A DNA stretch of 64,000 nucleotides from JASBTN01 sp965228805 (GTDB taxonomy: Bacteria; Pseudomonadota; Alphaproteobacteria; Rhodobacterales; Rhodobacteraceae). Below the pieces are notes generated by a model. That model did no database searches and was not told where the DNA came from. It worked only from the letters and a program-made list of their open reading frames with translations. The DNA lies in contig NZ_CBDDIE010000003.1 in NCBI RefSeq assembly GCF_965228805.1, positions 744,001 to 808,000 of the forward strand, read 5' to 3'. Below, in pieces: positions 54,495 through 62,748 of the stretch. A program made the translations under genes and the position numbers. Position 1 is the first letter of the stretch. Each line of letters begins with the position of its first letter.

Positions 54495-56213
54495 CTAGTG
54501 GCTTTCGCGCGTGACCGGGCGGGTGTCCTTGCCCACCAGGAAGTCCAGGTCGACGCCCTGGTCGGCCTGCAACACGTGGTCGACATACATCTTGGCATAG
54601 CCGCGGGTGTAATGCGGCGGTTCGGGGGTCCAGGCCTCGCGGCGTTTTTCCAGCTCGACTTCGGAGACCAGCAGCTCCAACTCGCCCTTCGAGGCGGACA
54701 GGCGAATGCGGTCACCGGTCTGGACCAGGGCGAGCGTGCCGCCCGCGTTGGCCTCGGGCGCGACGTGCAAGACAACCGTACCAAAGGCGGTGCCGGACAT
54801 GCGGGCGTCCGACACGCGGACCATGTCGCGCACGCCTTCCGTCACCAGTTTCGCGGGGATTGGCATATTGCCGACCTCCGGCATGCCCGGATAACCCTTG
54901 GGCCCGCAGCCTTTCAGCACCAGGATCGTATCCTTTGTCACCGGCAGGTCGTCGCGGTCGATATTGGCTTTGAAGTCTTCGATGCTCTCGAAGACATAGG
55001 CTTCGGCCTCATGTTCCAGCAGGTGATCCGACGCCGCCGAGGGTTTGAGGATCGCGCCCTGGGGCGCCAAGTTGCCCTTCAACACCCGCAGTCCGGCGGC
55101 GGGTTTCAGCGGGTCCTCCATGGTGCGGATCACGTCGTCGTTCCAGCACTCGGCCCCATCCGCATAGGCGCGGATATCGCCGCCCAGCACAGTGCGCGCG
55201 GGGCGCAGCTTGTCGCCCAGTCGGTTCAAGACCACGGGCATGCCACCCGCGTAACAGAAATCTTCCATGAGGTATTTGCCCGATGGCATGCAGTTGACCA
55301 GCAGGGGGATGTCGGAGCCCAGTTCGAAATCCTCCAGCGACAGGTCGACACCCACCCGCCCCGCGATGGCCAGCAAGTGCACAACCGCATTGGTGGACCC
55401 GCCCACGGCGGCATTGGCGAGGATGGCGTTTTCGAAGCTTTCGCGAGTGACGATGTCAGAGAATTTCAACTCTTCCTCGACCATTTCCACGATGCGTTTT
55501 CCGGTCATATGCGCCAGCGCCATGCGGCGGCTGTCCACCGCAGGCAGGGCCGCGTTGGTGGGCAGCGACATGCCCATCGCCTCAACCACAGACGCCATAG
55601 TCGAGGCGGTGCCCATGGTCATGCAGACACCTTTCGAGCGGCTCATGCCGCTTTCCGCGGCCATGAAATCCTTGAGCGTCATTTCCCCCGCGCGCACGGC
55701 TTCCGAGAACTTCCAGACATCCGTGCCCGAGCCGATATCCTTGCCCTGCCACTTGCCGTTCAGCATCGGGCCGGAGCTGACCACGATGGTCGGCAGGTCC
55801 ACCGAAGCCGCGCCCATCAGCTGGCCCGGCGTGGTCTTGTCGCAGCCGCCCAGCAGCACCACGCCGTCGATCCCGTAGGCGCGGATCGACTCCTCGACGT
55901 CCATCGCCAGGAGGTTACGAAACAGCATGGCTGTAGGCTTCATCTGGGTCTCGCCCAGGGACATGACGGGGAACTCGACCGGGAAGCCGCCCGCTTCCCA
56001 CACGCCGCGTTTCACGCCCTCGGCCAGGTCGCGCAGGCCGGAGTTGCAGGGGGTCAGTTCGGACCAGGTATTGCAGATGCCAATCACAGGCCGCCCGTCA
56101 AAGGCGTGGTCCGGGAAGCCCTGGTTCTTCATCCAGCTGCGGTGAATGAACCCGTCGCGGTCCAGCTTGCCATACCAGGCGCGGTTGCGGCGGGTCTTGG
56201 TGTCGTTACTCAT
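54495..56213 (-). CDS. IlvD/Edd-family sugar-acid dehydratase, probable galactonate/arabonate dehydratase
   Basis: A 572-residue Fe-S dehydratase. The cluster cysteines lie in NTWSELTPCNSGL, LLGGCDKTTPG and GVCMTMGTAST, and the SDARMSGTAFGTVVLH block near residue 468 is family-typical. The HRSWMKNQGFPDHAF start is characteristic of the pentonate/hexonate branch (L-arabinonate, D-fuconate and D-galactonate dehydratases) rather than of branched-chain IlvD. In this operon it should dehydrate D-galactonate to 2-keto-3-deoxygalactonate, replacing the unrelated enolase-family DgoD. It overlaps the alpha-galactosidase stop... start junction by four bases. Confidence 0.85.
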   Translation of the reverse strand: MSNDTKTRRNRAWYGKLDRDGFIHRSWMKNQGFPDHAFDGRPVIGICNTWSELTPCNSGLRDLAEGVKRGVWEAGGFPVEFPVMSLGETQMKPTAMLFRNLLAMDVEESIRAYGIDGVVLLGGCDKTTPGQLMGAASVDLPTIVVSSGPMLNGKWQGKDIGSGTDVWKFSEAVRAGEMTLKDFMAAESGMSRSKGVCMTMGTASTMASVVEAMGMSLPTNAALPAVDSRRMALAHMTGKRIVEMVEEELKFSDIVTRESFENAILANAAVGGSTNAVVHLLAIAGRVGVDLSLEDFELGSDIPLLVNCMPSGKYLMEDFCYAGGMPVVLNRLGDKLRPARTVLGGDIRAYADGAECWNDDVIRTMEDPLKPAAGLRVLKGNLAPQGAILKPSAASDHLLEHEAEAYVFESIEDFKANIDRDDLPVTKDTILVLKGCGPKGYPGMPEVGNMPIPAKLVTEGVRDMVRVSDARMSGTAFGTVVLHVAPEANAGGTLALVQTGDRIRLSASKGELELLVSEVELEKRREAWTPEPPHYTRGYAKMYVDHVLQADQGVDLDFLVGKDTRPVTRESH

Positions 56214-57553
56214 GCGGCAATCCTTGCGCGGGTCCAATCAGGCAGCCAGTCGCCATGGGCGACCAGCAGATCGTCAACCAGCGCGCGGATCTGGCGCAGG
56301 TCGAGCTCGGCCGCCGTGTGGGGGTCCATCATGGCGGCGTGGTAGATATGTTCGGGTTCCTGATCGACCAGGGCGCGCACGGTCAATTCCTGCACGTTCA
56401 CCTGACTACGCATGAGCGCGATCAGCTGCGGCGGAATATCGGTGACCACGCTGGGTTGCACACCGTTGGCATCCACCAGACAGGGGGTTTCGACCGCCGC
56501 GCCCAGGGGCAGCTGGGGCAGTTGGCCGGTGTTGGGCAGGTTGCCATAGGCCACGTAAGCACTGTCGGTCACGATGGCGTTCATCATCTCGGCGGCGAAC
56601 TCGTGGCTCTTGGGCACGTCGATGGCGGCAGCCTGGTTCAGTGCCGCTGCCTGTTCCTTCCAGGCTGCCTGCTGTTCAATGCAGCGTTTCGGGTACTCGT
56701 CCAGCGGGATGCCGAAGTCCTGGATCAGGTCGTCGCGCCCCTCCTTGATGAACCAAGGCACGTATTCGGCCAGGTGTTCGGAGCTTTCGGTGCAGAAATA
56801 GCCCAGTTGCTCCATCACCTCGTAACGCACCTTGTTGGGGCAGCGCGGCATCAGGAGCGGGGCTTTCGGCAGGCGCCCGGCGCGGTAGCCTTCGCTGAGC
56901 GCCGGGTAGAGGCTGCGCCCGGTCGCGTCTTCGAGTTTCAGGAAGAAGGCGACGTGGTTCACGCCGGCGACACGGTAGCGGATATCGGATTGCGCCATGT
57001 CCAGATCGTGGGCAATTTCCTCGACCGTGTTCTGCACGGAATGGCACAGGCCCACCTGTTTCACGTCAGGGTAGCGTTCCGCCAGTGCCCAGGTGTTGAT
57101 CGCCATCGGGTTGACGTATTGCAGCATCAGCGCGTCGGGGCAGACGGCCCGCATGTCCTCGGCCACCTTCCACAGATGCGGCACGGTGCGTAGGCCGCGC
57201 ATGATGCCGCCGATGCCCAGCGTATCGGCGATGGTCTGGCGCAGACCATACCGCTTGGGCAGCTCGAAATCGGTAATGGTGCAGGGATCATAGCCGCCGA
57301 TCTGGAAGGCGGTGACGACAAAATCCGCGCCTTCCAGCGCGCGGCGATGGTCGGTGTGGGTTTCCACCGTCGCACCCGCGCCCATGGTAGCGATCATGCG
57401 GCGCACGACCAGGGCGCTTTCGGCAAGGCGCCCTTCGTCGATATCCATCAGCGAGATCCGCGCGTCGCGCAGCGCCTCGAAGTGCAGCATGTCGCCGACA
57501 ATGTTCTTCATGAAGATCGTCGAACCGGCGCCGATGAAGGCGAGTTTGATCAT
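56210..57553 (-). CDS. melA: alpha-galactosidase, GH4 (MelA-like)
   Basis: A 447-residue NAD- and Mn-dependent GH4 glycosidase. The Rossmann start is KLAFIGAGSTIF, the metal-binding CHSV is at residues 170-173 and GVNH at 197-200. In GH4 enzymes the CHSV variant is the one seen in alpha-galactosidases of the MelA type, so melibiose/raffinose-like alpha-galactosides are the likely substrates. Its start overlaps the permease stop by four bases and its stop overlaps the dehydratase start by four. A long in-frame upstream extension reads through the permease and was rejected. Confidence 0.9.
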   Translation of the reverse strand: MIKLAFIGAGSTIFMKNIVGDMLHFEALRDARISLMDIDEGRLAESALVVRRMIATMGAGATVETHTDHRRALEGADFVVTAFQIGGYDPCTITDFELPKRYGLRQTIADTLGIGGIMRGLRTVPHLWKVAEDMRAVCPDALMLQYVNPMAINTWALAERYPDVKQVGLCHSVQNTVEEIAHDLDMAQSDIRYRVAGVNHVAFFLKLEDATGRSLYPALSEGYRAGRLPKAPLLMPRCPNKVRYEVMEQLGYFCTESSEHLAEYVPWFIKEGRDDLIQDFGIPLDEYPKRCIEQQAAWKEQAAALNQAAAIDVPKSHEFAAEMMNAIVTDSAYVAYGNLPNTGQLPQLPLGAAVETPCLVDANGVQPSVVTDIPPQLIALMRSQVNVQELTVRALVDQEPEHIYHAAMMDPHTAAELDLRQIRALVDDLLVAHGDWLPDWTRARIAA

Positions 57554-58398
57554 TTGACGGCTCCCAGGGTCAGGCCTGCGATGAAGTGGCGTTGCATGAG
57601 GAAGAACATGGCGACAGGGGGGATGGCGGCGACGATGGAGCCCGCGCTCATCAGGTGGTACTGCGCCACGAATTGCGAGTTGAACGAGGTAATACCGGCG
57701 GTCACGGGCTGTGCGTCCGGCCCCTGGGTCAAGACGATGGCCCAGAAATAGTCGTTCCAGATGAAGGTAAAGATCAGGACGGCCAGGGCCGCGATGGCGG
57801 GTTTCATCAGGGGCAGCACGACGAACCAGAAGATGCGCCATTCGGCGATGCCTTCGACGCGGGCGGCCTCAATCAGCTCGAAGGGAAGCGCGCGGATGAA
57901 GTTGCGCATGAAGAGCGTGCAGAAGCCGGTCTGGAAGGCGATGTGAAACAGCACCAGCCCCAGTTTCGTATCGTAAAGCCCCGCCGACACGGTCAGGTCG
58001 CGCACCGGCACCATCAGGATCTGGAACGGCACGAAGTTGCCCGCGATGAACATGAAGAAGATCAACAGGTTGCCGCGGAAGCGATAGATGCCCAGCGCAA
58101 AACCGGTCATGGTCGACAGGGCCACGGCGCCGATCACCGTGGGCACCGTGATCAGGATCGAGTTCAGCATGTAACGCGGCATATCGCTTTCAAAGAAGAC
58201 GCGGCCGTAGTTGGTGAAGAGCTCGAAGGACGAGGGCATGCCCCAATAGTTGCCATTGGTGAAATCGGCCAGCGGACGGATGGAGAAGAGCGCAACGGCG
58301 ACCAGCGGCAAGAGCCACATGATCAGCGCAACGGGCAGCAGCGCCTGATAGGTGAGCTGCGCGGGGCGGGAGCGTTTTTCTATCGGGGTCGGGAACAT
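57550..58398 (-). CDS. carbohydrate ABC transporter permease (MalG type)
   Basis: A 282-residue inner-membrane permease with six helices. The EAA loop reads EAARVEGIAEWRIFWFVVLPLMKPA near residue 185, the coupling site for the ATPase. The C-terminal GLTLGAVK is typical of CUT1 sugar permeases. It lies 12 bp downstream of its partner permease and overlaps the alpha-galactosidase by four bases. Confidence 0.93.
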   Translation of the reverse strand: MFPTPIEKRSRPAQLTYQALLPVALIMWLLPLVAVALFSIRPLADFTNGNYWGMPSSFELFTNYGRVFFESDMPRYMLNSILITVPTVIGAVALSTMTGFALGIYRFRGNLLIFFMFIAGNFVPFQILMVPVRDLTVSAGLYDTKLGLVLFHIAFQTGFCTLFMRNFIRALPFELIEAARVEGIAEWRIFWFVVLPLMKPAIAALAVLIFTFIWNDYFWAIVLTQGPDAQPVTAGITSFNSQFVAQYHLMSAGSIVAAIPPVAMFFLMQRHFIAGLTLGAVK

Positions 58399-58410
58399 GA
58401 TTAGTCCTCC

Positions 58411-59346
58411 TCAGCGACGCGCGGCGCGTTCTTCGCGGTACATGGACCACAGGAAATAGGCGATGAAGACCAGCATGATCAGGAACAGCACCACGGCGAT
58501 GGCGGAGCCGTAGCCCATGCGGAAGCCATATTCGCTGAGCGCCTTTTCGAACATGTAAAAGCTCAGCACCCGGGTCGATCCAAATGGCCCGCCGTTGGTC
58601 ATGATCGAGATGAGGTCGAAGGACCGCAGCGCGCCGATGATGGTGACGACGAAGGCAATGAAAGTGGCCGGTTTCAGCTGCGGCAGGATCACGTGCCAGA
58701 GCATACGAATGCCCTTGGCGCCATCCAGGCGCCCGGCCTCGATCTGCTCGGGATCCACGGCGTTCAGACCCGTCAGATAGAGGATCATGCAATAGGCGGT
58801 CTGGGGCCAGAGGCCCGCGGCGATGATCCCATAGGTGGCCGTGTTCGGATTGCCCAGCACGCCGCCCCGAATGTCCACGCCGAACCAGCCCATGATGATG
58901 TCAAAGAGCCCATCATTGGGCAGGTAGAACCAGGAAAACACCAGGCCGACCACGACCTGGCTGATCACGAAGGGGAAGAAGAACAGTGACTTGTAGACGC
59001 GGATGCCCATCACGGTCTGGTTCAGGAACAGCGCGATGAACAGCCCAGCAGGAATGGCCAGCAAGTAGAGCGCCAGCCATTTCACATTGTTCCACAGCGA
59101 GATCTCGAAGGCGCGGTCGGTTGCGAGTTCTTCGTAGTTGCGCAGACCGACAAAGGTCGCCTCCCCCAGCCCGTCCCATTGGTAGAGCGAGATGTTGAAG
59201 CTCTGGATGATCGGGATGATCACGTAGAGCATGAAGAACAGCACGCCGGGCGTCAGGAACAAAAGCGGCGTGACGATCATGCGGTTGCGTTGCAGCCAGC
59301 CGGGTTCGGCGGGGGCAGTTGTTGGCGCGGTTGCGGTCAGGGACAT
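58411..59346 (-). CDS. carbohydrate ABC transporter permease (MalF type)
   Basis: A 311-residue partner permease with six helices and the EAA loop EAGRLDGAKGIRMLWHVILPQLKP near residue 216. A longer N-terminal reading would start at 59403, but GGGAGG six bases before ATG 59346 fixes the start. It follows the binding-protein gene across a 111-bp gap that carries a strong stem-loop. Confidence 0.93.
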   Translation of the reverse strand: MSLTATAPTTAPAEPGWLQRNRMIVTPLLFLTPGVLFFMLYVIIPIIQSFNISLYQWDGLGEATFVGLRNYEELATDRAFEISLWNNVKWLALYLLAIPAGLFIALFLNQTVMGIRVYKSLFFFPFVISQVVVGLVFSWFYLPNDGLFDIIMGWFGVDIRGGVLGNPNTATYGIIAAGLWPQTAYCMILYLTGLNAVDPEQIEAGRLDGAKGIRMLWHVILPQLKPATFIAFVVTIIGALRSFDLISIMTNGGPFGSTRVLSFYMFEKALSEYGFRMGYGSAIAVVLFLIMLVFIAYFLWSMYREERAARR

Positions 59347-59421
59347 GGGATCCTCCCAGAACATGCCTTGGGAAAACCCATGGTTCGGGCTTGCCGAGGG
59401 CATGTGGTCGTCAGGGGCAAA

Positions 59422-59449
59422 GCTGCCCCGCCCGTGGGGACGGGGCAGC
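59422..59449 (-). terminator. stem-loop between binding-protein and permease genes
   Basis: GCTGCCCCG / CGGGGCAGC, a 9-bp perfect stem with a ten-base loop, lies nine bases past the binding-protein stop and is followed leftward by only TTTG. This is the classic position for a partial terminator or mRNA-stabilising stem that keeps binding-protein output above permease output. Confidence 0.6.
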
Positions 59450-59457
59450 AGAGGAGT

Positions 59458-60708
59458 TTACTGATAGATACGCTCGCGCGCGCTTTCGAGGCGGCCCAGG
59501 ATGTCCTCCAGGTTGTCCGGGAAGACCATGAACTCCTGCAGGCCTTCCATCGCGATCGAGGCCATCTCGGCCGGGAAGTCGCGATCGAAGAACTGCGCGA
59601 TGCCGCCGGTGGCATTGTTGGACAGCATGTCGAAGCCCTGGTTCAGGAACTCGTCATCATCCACCGAGGCATTGGCGTTGACCGGCAGCTGGCCCAGCCC
59701 GCTGCCCGCGTTGATCGCGGTCTGCACATCGGGCGAGGTCACATATTGCAGGAAGGCGCGGGCGGCCTCCTTGTTCTGCGATCCGCTAGCGATGTGGAAC
59801 GTGTCGGTGGGTGCGTCTTCCCCCATCGCCACATCAGCGATCTTCGGGAACTGGTAGAAGTCGATCTGTTCATCGCCCAGACCGGCCTCGCGCAGGTGCG
59901 GCACGACGAAGTTGCCCATCAGATAGGCGGTCGCCTCGCCATTGACGAAGAAGGGCAGCGCCTCCTGCCAGGAATAGGTCTGGTGGTCGTCGATGAAGGC
60001 GCCCATGTCGATCAGCTTGCGCCAGTTGGCAAAGGTCGCGCGCACCTCGTCCGAGGTCCAGGAGGCCTGACCGGTGGCCAGCTTCATGTGGAAGTCGAAC
60101 CCGTTGGTGCGCATGTTGAGGTAGTCGAACCAACCACCGGCGGTCCACAGGAACTTCGACCCGATGGTGTAGCACTTGCGGCCCGAATCCACGATCTTCT
60201 GACAGTTGGCGATCTCTTCATCGAAGGTGGTGGGCTCGGTCAGGCCCAGTTCGTTGAAGATGTCCTCGCGGTAATAGATGCCCCATTGGTAATAGGTATA
60301 GGGCACGCCCCATTGCTTGCCATCCATGGTCATCGCGCCCTTGACGCTGTCCAGGCCCGGCAGGTCGCCATTTGCCCACATGTCCGAGATATCTTCGAAC
60401 AGACCGGCCTTCACGTAGGGGCCCATGCGGTTGGCGGCGTACCAGTTGATCACATCCGGCGGGTTCGCCGTCAGCGCGTTGCGGATCTGCGATTTCCAGG
60501 CCTCGCGGTCGACCACCTCCAGCTCGACGGTGAGGTTCGGGTGCACCGCGTCGAAATCGGCGGCGAGCCCCTCCATGATGGCGCGCGGCGCCGGGTTCGA
60601 CATGTCCGAGATGATGCGCAGCGTGCCCGACAGCTCGGCCATCGCGGGGGTCGCGATGGCGGTCGTCAGCGCCAGGGCGGCAGCGGCCTTGGTGACTTTC
60701 TGGAACAT
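59458..60708 (-). CDS. sugar ABC transporter substrate-binding protein
   Basis: A 416-residue periplasmic binding protein of the CUT1 class. The signal peptide ends at PAMA near residue 24. The mature part opens LSGTLRIISDMSNPAPR and has the usual family segments (WGVPYTYYQWGIYYREDIF, FFVNGEATAYLMGNF). It should bind galactosides for import by the two permeases and the ATPase encoded on the other side of the regulator. First gene of the leftward operon. Confidence 0.92.
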   Translation of the reverse strand: MFQKVTKAAAALALTTAIATPAMAELSGTLRIISDMSNPAPRAIMEGLAADFDAVHPNLTVELEVVDREAWKSQIRNALTANPPDVINWYAANRMGPYVKAGLFEDISDMWANGDLPGLDSVKGAMTMDGKQWGVPYTYYQWGIYYREDIFNELGLTEPTTFDEEIANCQKIVDSGRKCYTIGSKFLWTAGGWFDYLNMRTNGFDFHMKLATGQASWTSDEVRATFANWRKLIDMGAFIDDHQTYSWQEALPFFVNGEATAYLMGNFVVPHLREAGLGDEQIDFYQFPKIADVAMGEDAPTDTFHIASGSQNKEAARAFLQYVTSPDVQTAINAGSGLGQLPVNANASVDDDEFLNQGFDMLSNNATGGIAQFFDRDFPAEMASIAMEGLQEFMVFPDNLEDILGRLESARERIYQ

Positions 60709-60751
60709 GGTTTCCTCCCTGTTGTTCCGGTCAATTCCGTGTTGACTTTTA

Positions 60752-60785
60752 GTTCCACATATTGAAACCTTATCTCAACTATTGA
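60752..60785. promoter_or_regulatory. candidate operator region for the IclR regulator
   Basis: GTTCCA-n5-TGAAAC (60752-60768, one mismatch in the dyad) and TCAA-CTA-TTGA (60775-60785, perfect) lie side by side between the divergent operons, centred 20 bp apart. ATTGAAA repeats directly at 60761 and 60781. IclR-family regulators bind short dyads of this kind. Assignment rests on position and symmetry only. Confidence 0.4.
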
Positions 60786-60862
60786 AAACGATGCGCCCTG
60801 AGCCTAGGGTTGTCAACAGTTTCGTGGGCAACGCTGCCCGTGGAACAGGGAGGAAAACGCAG

Positions 60863-61642
60863 ATGACCACCGCCGTGAAATCGGATGGAACCGTGGGTAA
60901 GGCCCTGGAAATGCTCGACCTAGTGGCCGAGTTCGGGCGCCCTGTGCGGTTCACGGACATCCTGGCGCGATCTTCCCACCCGAAGGCGACCAGCTACCGC
61001 CTGCTGCAGACTTTGACGAATCAGCACATGCTGGAATTCAACGAGGTGGACGGCACCTATTCCCTGGGCGGACGGCTGATGCGGCTGGCGCACGCGGCGT
61101 GGAAGACCGCCTCGCTTGCCCCCATCGCGCGGCCCTTTGTCGAACAGCTGGCCGCCCAGACCGGCGAGACCGTGCACCTGGCGCAGATCGAACAGGGGCA
61201 GGTGCTGTTCGTCGACAAGCTGCAAGCCACCGACCGGTTCGAGACGCTGGCCCAGGTCGGCAAGGTCGCCCCTGCCTATTGCACCGGCGTGGGCAAGGCG
61301 ATGCTGGCCTTTCTGGCGCCGAAACGCCTGCAGCTGGCGTTGCAGCAGCAGGCCTATTTCCAATACACGCCCGCGACGCTGACCGACCCCGCCGCCCTGG
61401 AGGCGGAGCTGGACCAGATCCGCGCCAAGGGCATCGCCCATGACCGCGAAGAGCACGAGGAAGGCATCATCTCGATCGCCGCGCCGATCCTGTCCACCAA
61501 CGGGCGGGTCATTGGTGCCCTGTCGATTGCCACCTCGACCAACCGTCACACGCTGGAGGGGCTGGACGCGTTCCGCGCGGCCCTTCTGGACACAGCCGAA
61601 AAGATCGGGGCCGAAGCCACCAACTGGCAGTTCCCCGCCTGA
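60863..61642 (+). CDS. IclR-family transcriptional regulator
   Basis: A 259-residue regulator. Residues 8-75 form the winged helix-turn-helix (VGKALEMLDLVAEFG ... SYRLLQTLTNQHMLE). The C-terminal GAF-like effector domain has ETVHLAQIEQGQVLFVDKL, CTGVGKAMLAFL and DREEHEEGIISIAAPI, all typical. ATG 60863 with GGGAGG nine bases upstream was chosen over a start 27 codons earlier, which would cover the operator region. It is divergent from the binding-protein gene and 20 bp upstream of the ATPase gene. It probably controls both operons in response to a galactoside, galactonate or a derived intermediate. Confidence 0.9.
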   Translation: MTTAVKSDGTVGKALEMLDLVAEFGRPVRFTDILARSSHPKATSYRLLQTLTNQHMLEFNEVDGTYSLGGRLMRLAHAAWKTASLAPIARPFVEQLAAQTGETVHLAQIEQGQVLFVDKLQATDRFETLAQVGKVAPAYCTGVGKAMLAFLAPKRLQLALQQQAYFQYTPATLTDPAALEAELDQIRAKGIAHDREEHEEGIISIAAPILSTNGRVIGALSIATSTNRHTLEGLDAFRAALLDTAEKIGAEATNWQFPA

Positions 61643-61662
61643 ACCCGAACGGAGAAAACCCC

Positions 61663-62721
61663 ATGTCCGCAGTCACCCTTACCCAGGCCATCAAGCGTTA
61701 TGGCGACGTGCAGGTCATCCATGGCGTCGACCTGGAAATCGAACATGGCGAGTTCTGCGTCTTCGTCGGGCCTTCGGGCTGCGGCAAGTCCACGCTGTTG
61801 CGCATGATCGCGGGGCTCGAGGAGACCTCGGAAGGCGCCATCCGGATCGGCGCGCGGGACGTGACACGGGCGGATCCGGCGGACCGGGGCGTGGCCATGG
61901 TGTTTCAGACCTATGCGCTCTACCCGCACATGACGGTCGAAGAAAACATGGGCTTCGGGTTGAAGATGAACGGTGTGCCCAAGGCGGAAGTGGCCGAGAA
62001 GGTCGGGCGTGCGGCCGAGATCCTGCAACTGGGCGACTACATGAAACGCAAGCCCAAGGCCCTGTCTGGTGGGCAACGCCAGCGTGTCGCCATCGGCCGT
62101 GCGATTACCCGCGGGCCGGAGGTGTTTCTGTTTGACGAGCCGCTGTCCAACCTCGACGCCGAGCTGCGCGTCGACATGCGGGTCGAGATCGCGCGCCTGC
62201 ACAAGGAAATCGACGCGACGATGATCTATGTCACCCATGATCAGGTCGAGGCGATGACCCTGGCCGACAAGATCGTGGTGCTGCGCGCGGGGCGGATCGA
62301 ACAGGTCGGCAGCCCGATGCAGCTGTATCAGGATCCGGACAACCGGTTCGTGGCCGGGTTCATCGGCTCGCCTTCCATGAATTTCGTGAATGGCACGGTG
62401 GCGGGCGGCACGGTCATGCTGCCAGCGCTGGACGGCAAAGAGATCACGCCCTCGGTCGCCCTGCCCGATGGTCCCGTCACCGTCGGCCTGCGCCCGCAGA
62501 ACCTTGTGCTGATGGCTGATCCCAGCGCGACGGTGGAGGTCGATATCTCGGAACGGTTGGGCGGGGTGGCCTATGATTACCTGACCACGCCGACCGGCGA
62601 GAAGATCGTGGTCGAGACCAAGGGCGACGAGGTTCAGCCCGCAGGCACCAAGGTCAGCATTGACTTCGACCCTAAAACAGCCATGTTCTTCGACCCCGAG
62701 ACCGAGGCGCGTTTGCGCTAA
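61663..62721 (+). CDS. ABC transporter ATP-binding protein (UgpC/MalK type)
   Basis: A 352-residue sugar-import ATPase. Walker A GPSGCGKST is at residues 36-44, Q-loop FQTYALYPHM at 81-90, LSGGQ at 134-138, Walker B FLFDEP at 155-160 and the H-loop in VTHDQ. A C-terminal TOBE/OB regulatory domain covers about 235-352. The two permeases encoded across the divergent promoter lack an ATPase of their own, so this is their natural partner; a role with a glycerol-phosphate importer further right cannot be excluded. Confidence 0.92.
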   Translation: MSAVTLTQAIKRYGDVQVIHGVDLEIEHGEFCVFVGPSGCGKSTLLRMIAGLEETSEGAIRIGARDVTRADPADRGVAMVFQTYALYPHMTVEENMGFGLKMNGVPKAEVAEKVGRAAEILQLGDYMKRKPKALSGGQRQRVAIGRAITRGPEVFLFDEPLSNLDAELRVDMRVEIARLHKEIDATMIYVTHDQVEAMTLADKIVVLRAGRIEQVGSPMQLYQDPDNRFVAGFIGSPSMNFVNGTVAGGTVMLPALDGKEITPSVALPDGPVTVGLRPQNLVLMADPSATVEVDISERLGGVAYDYLTTPTGEKIVVETKGDEVQPAGTKVSIDFDPKTAMFFDPETEARLR

Positions 62722-62748
62722 CGCGCCAACATTCGAAGGGACAGCTTC

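Noticed and set aside
53601..56345. 914-codon open frame antisense to the SDR and dehydratase genes
   Set aside because: His/Arg/Gly-rich shadow crossing two real genes and the hairpins between them; no ribosome-binding site or domain.
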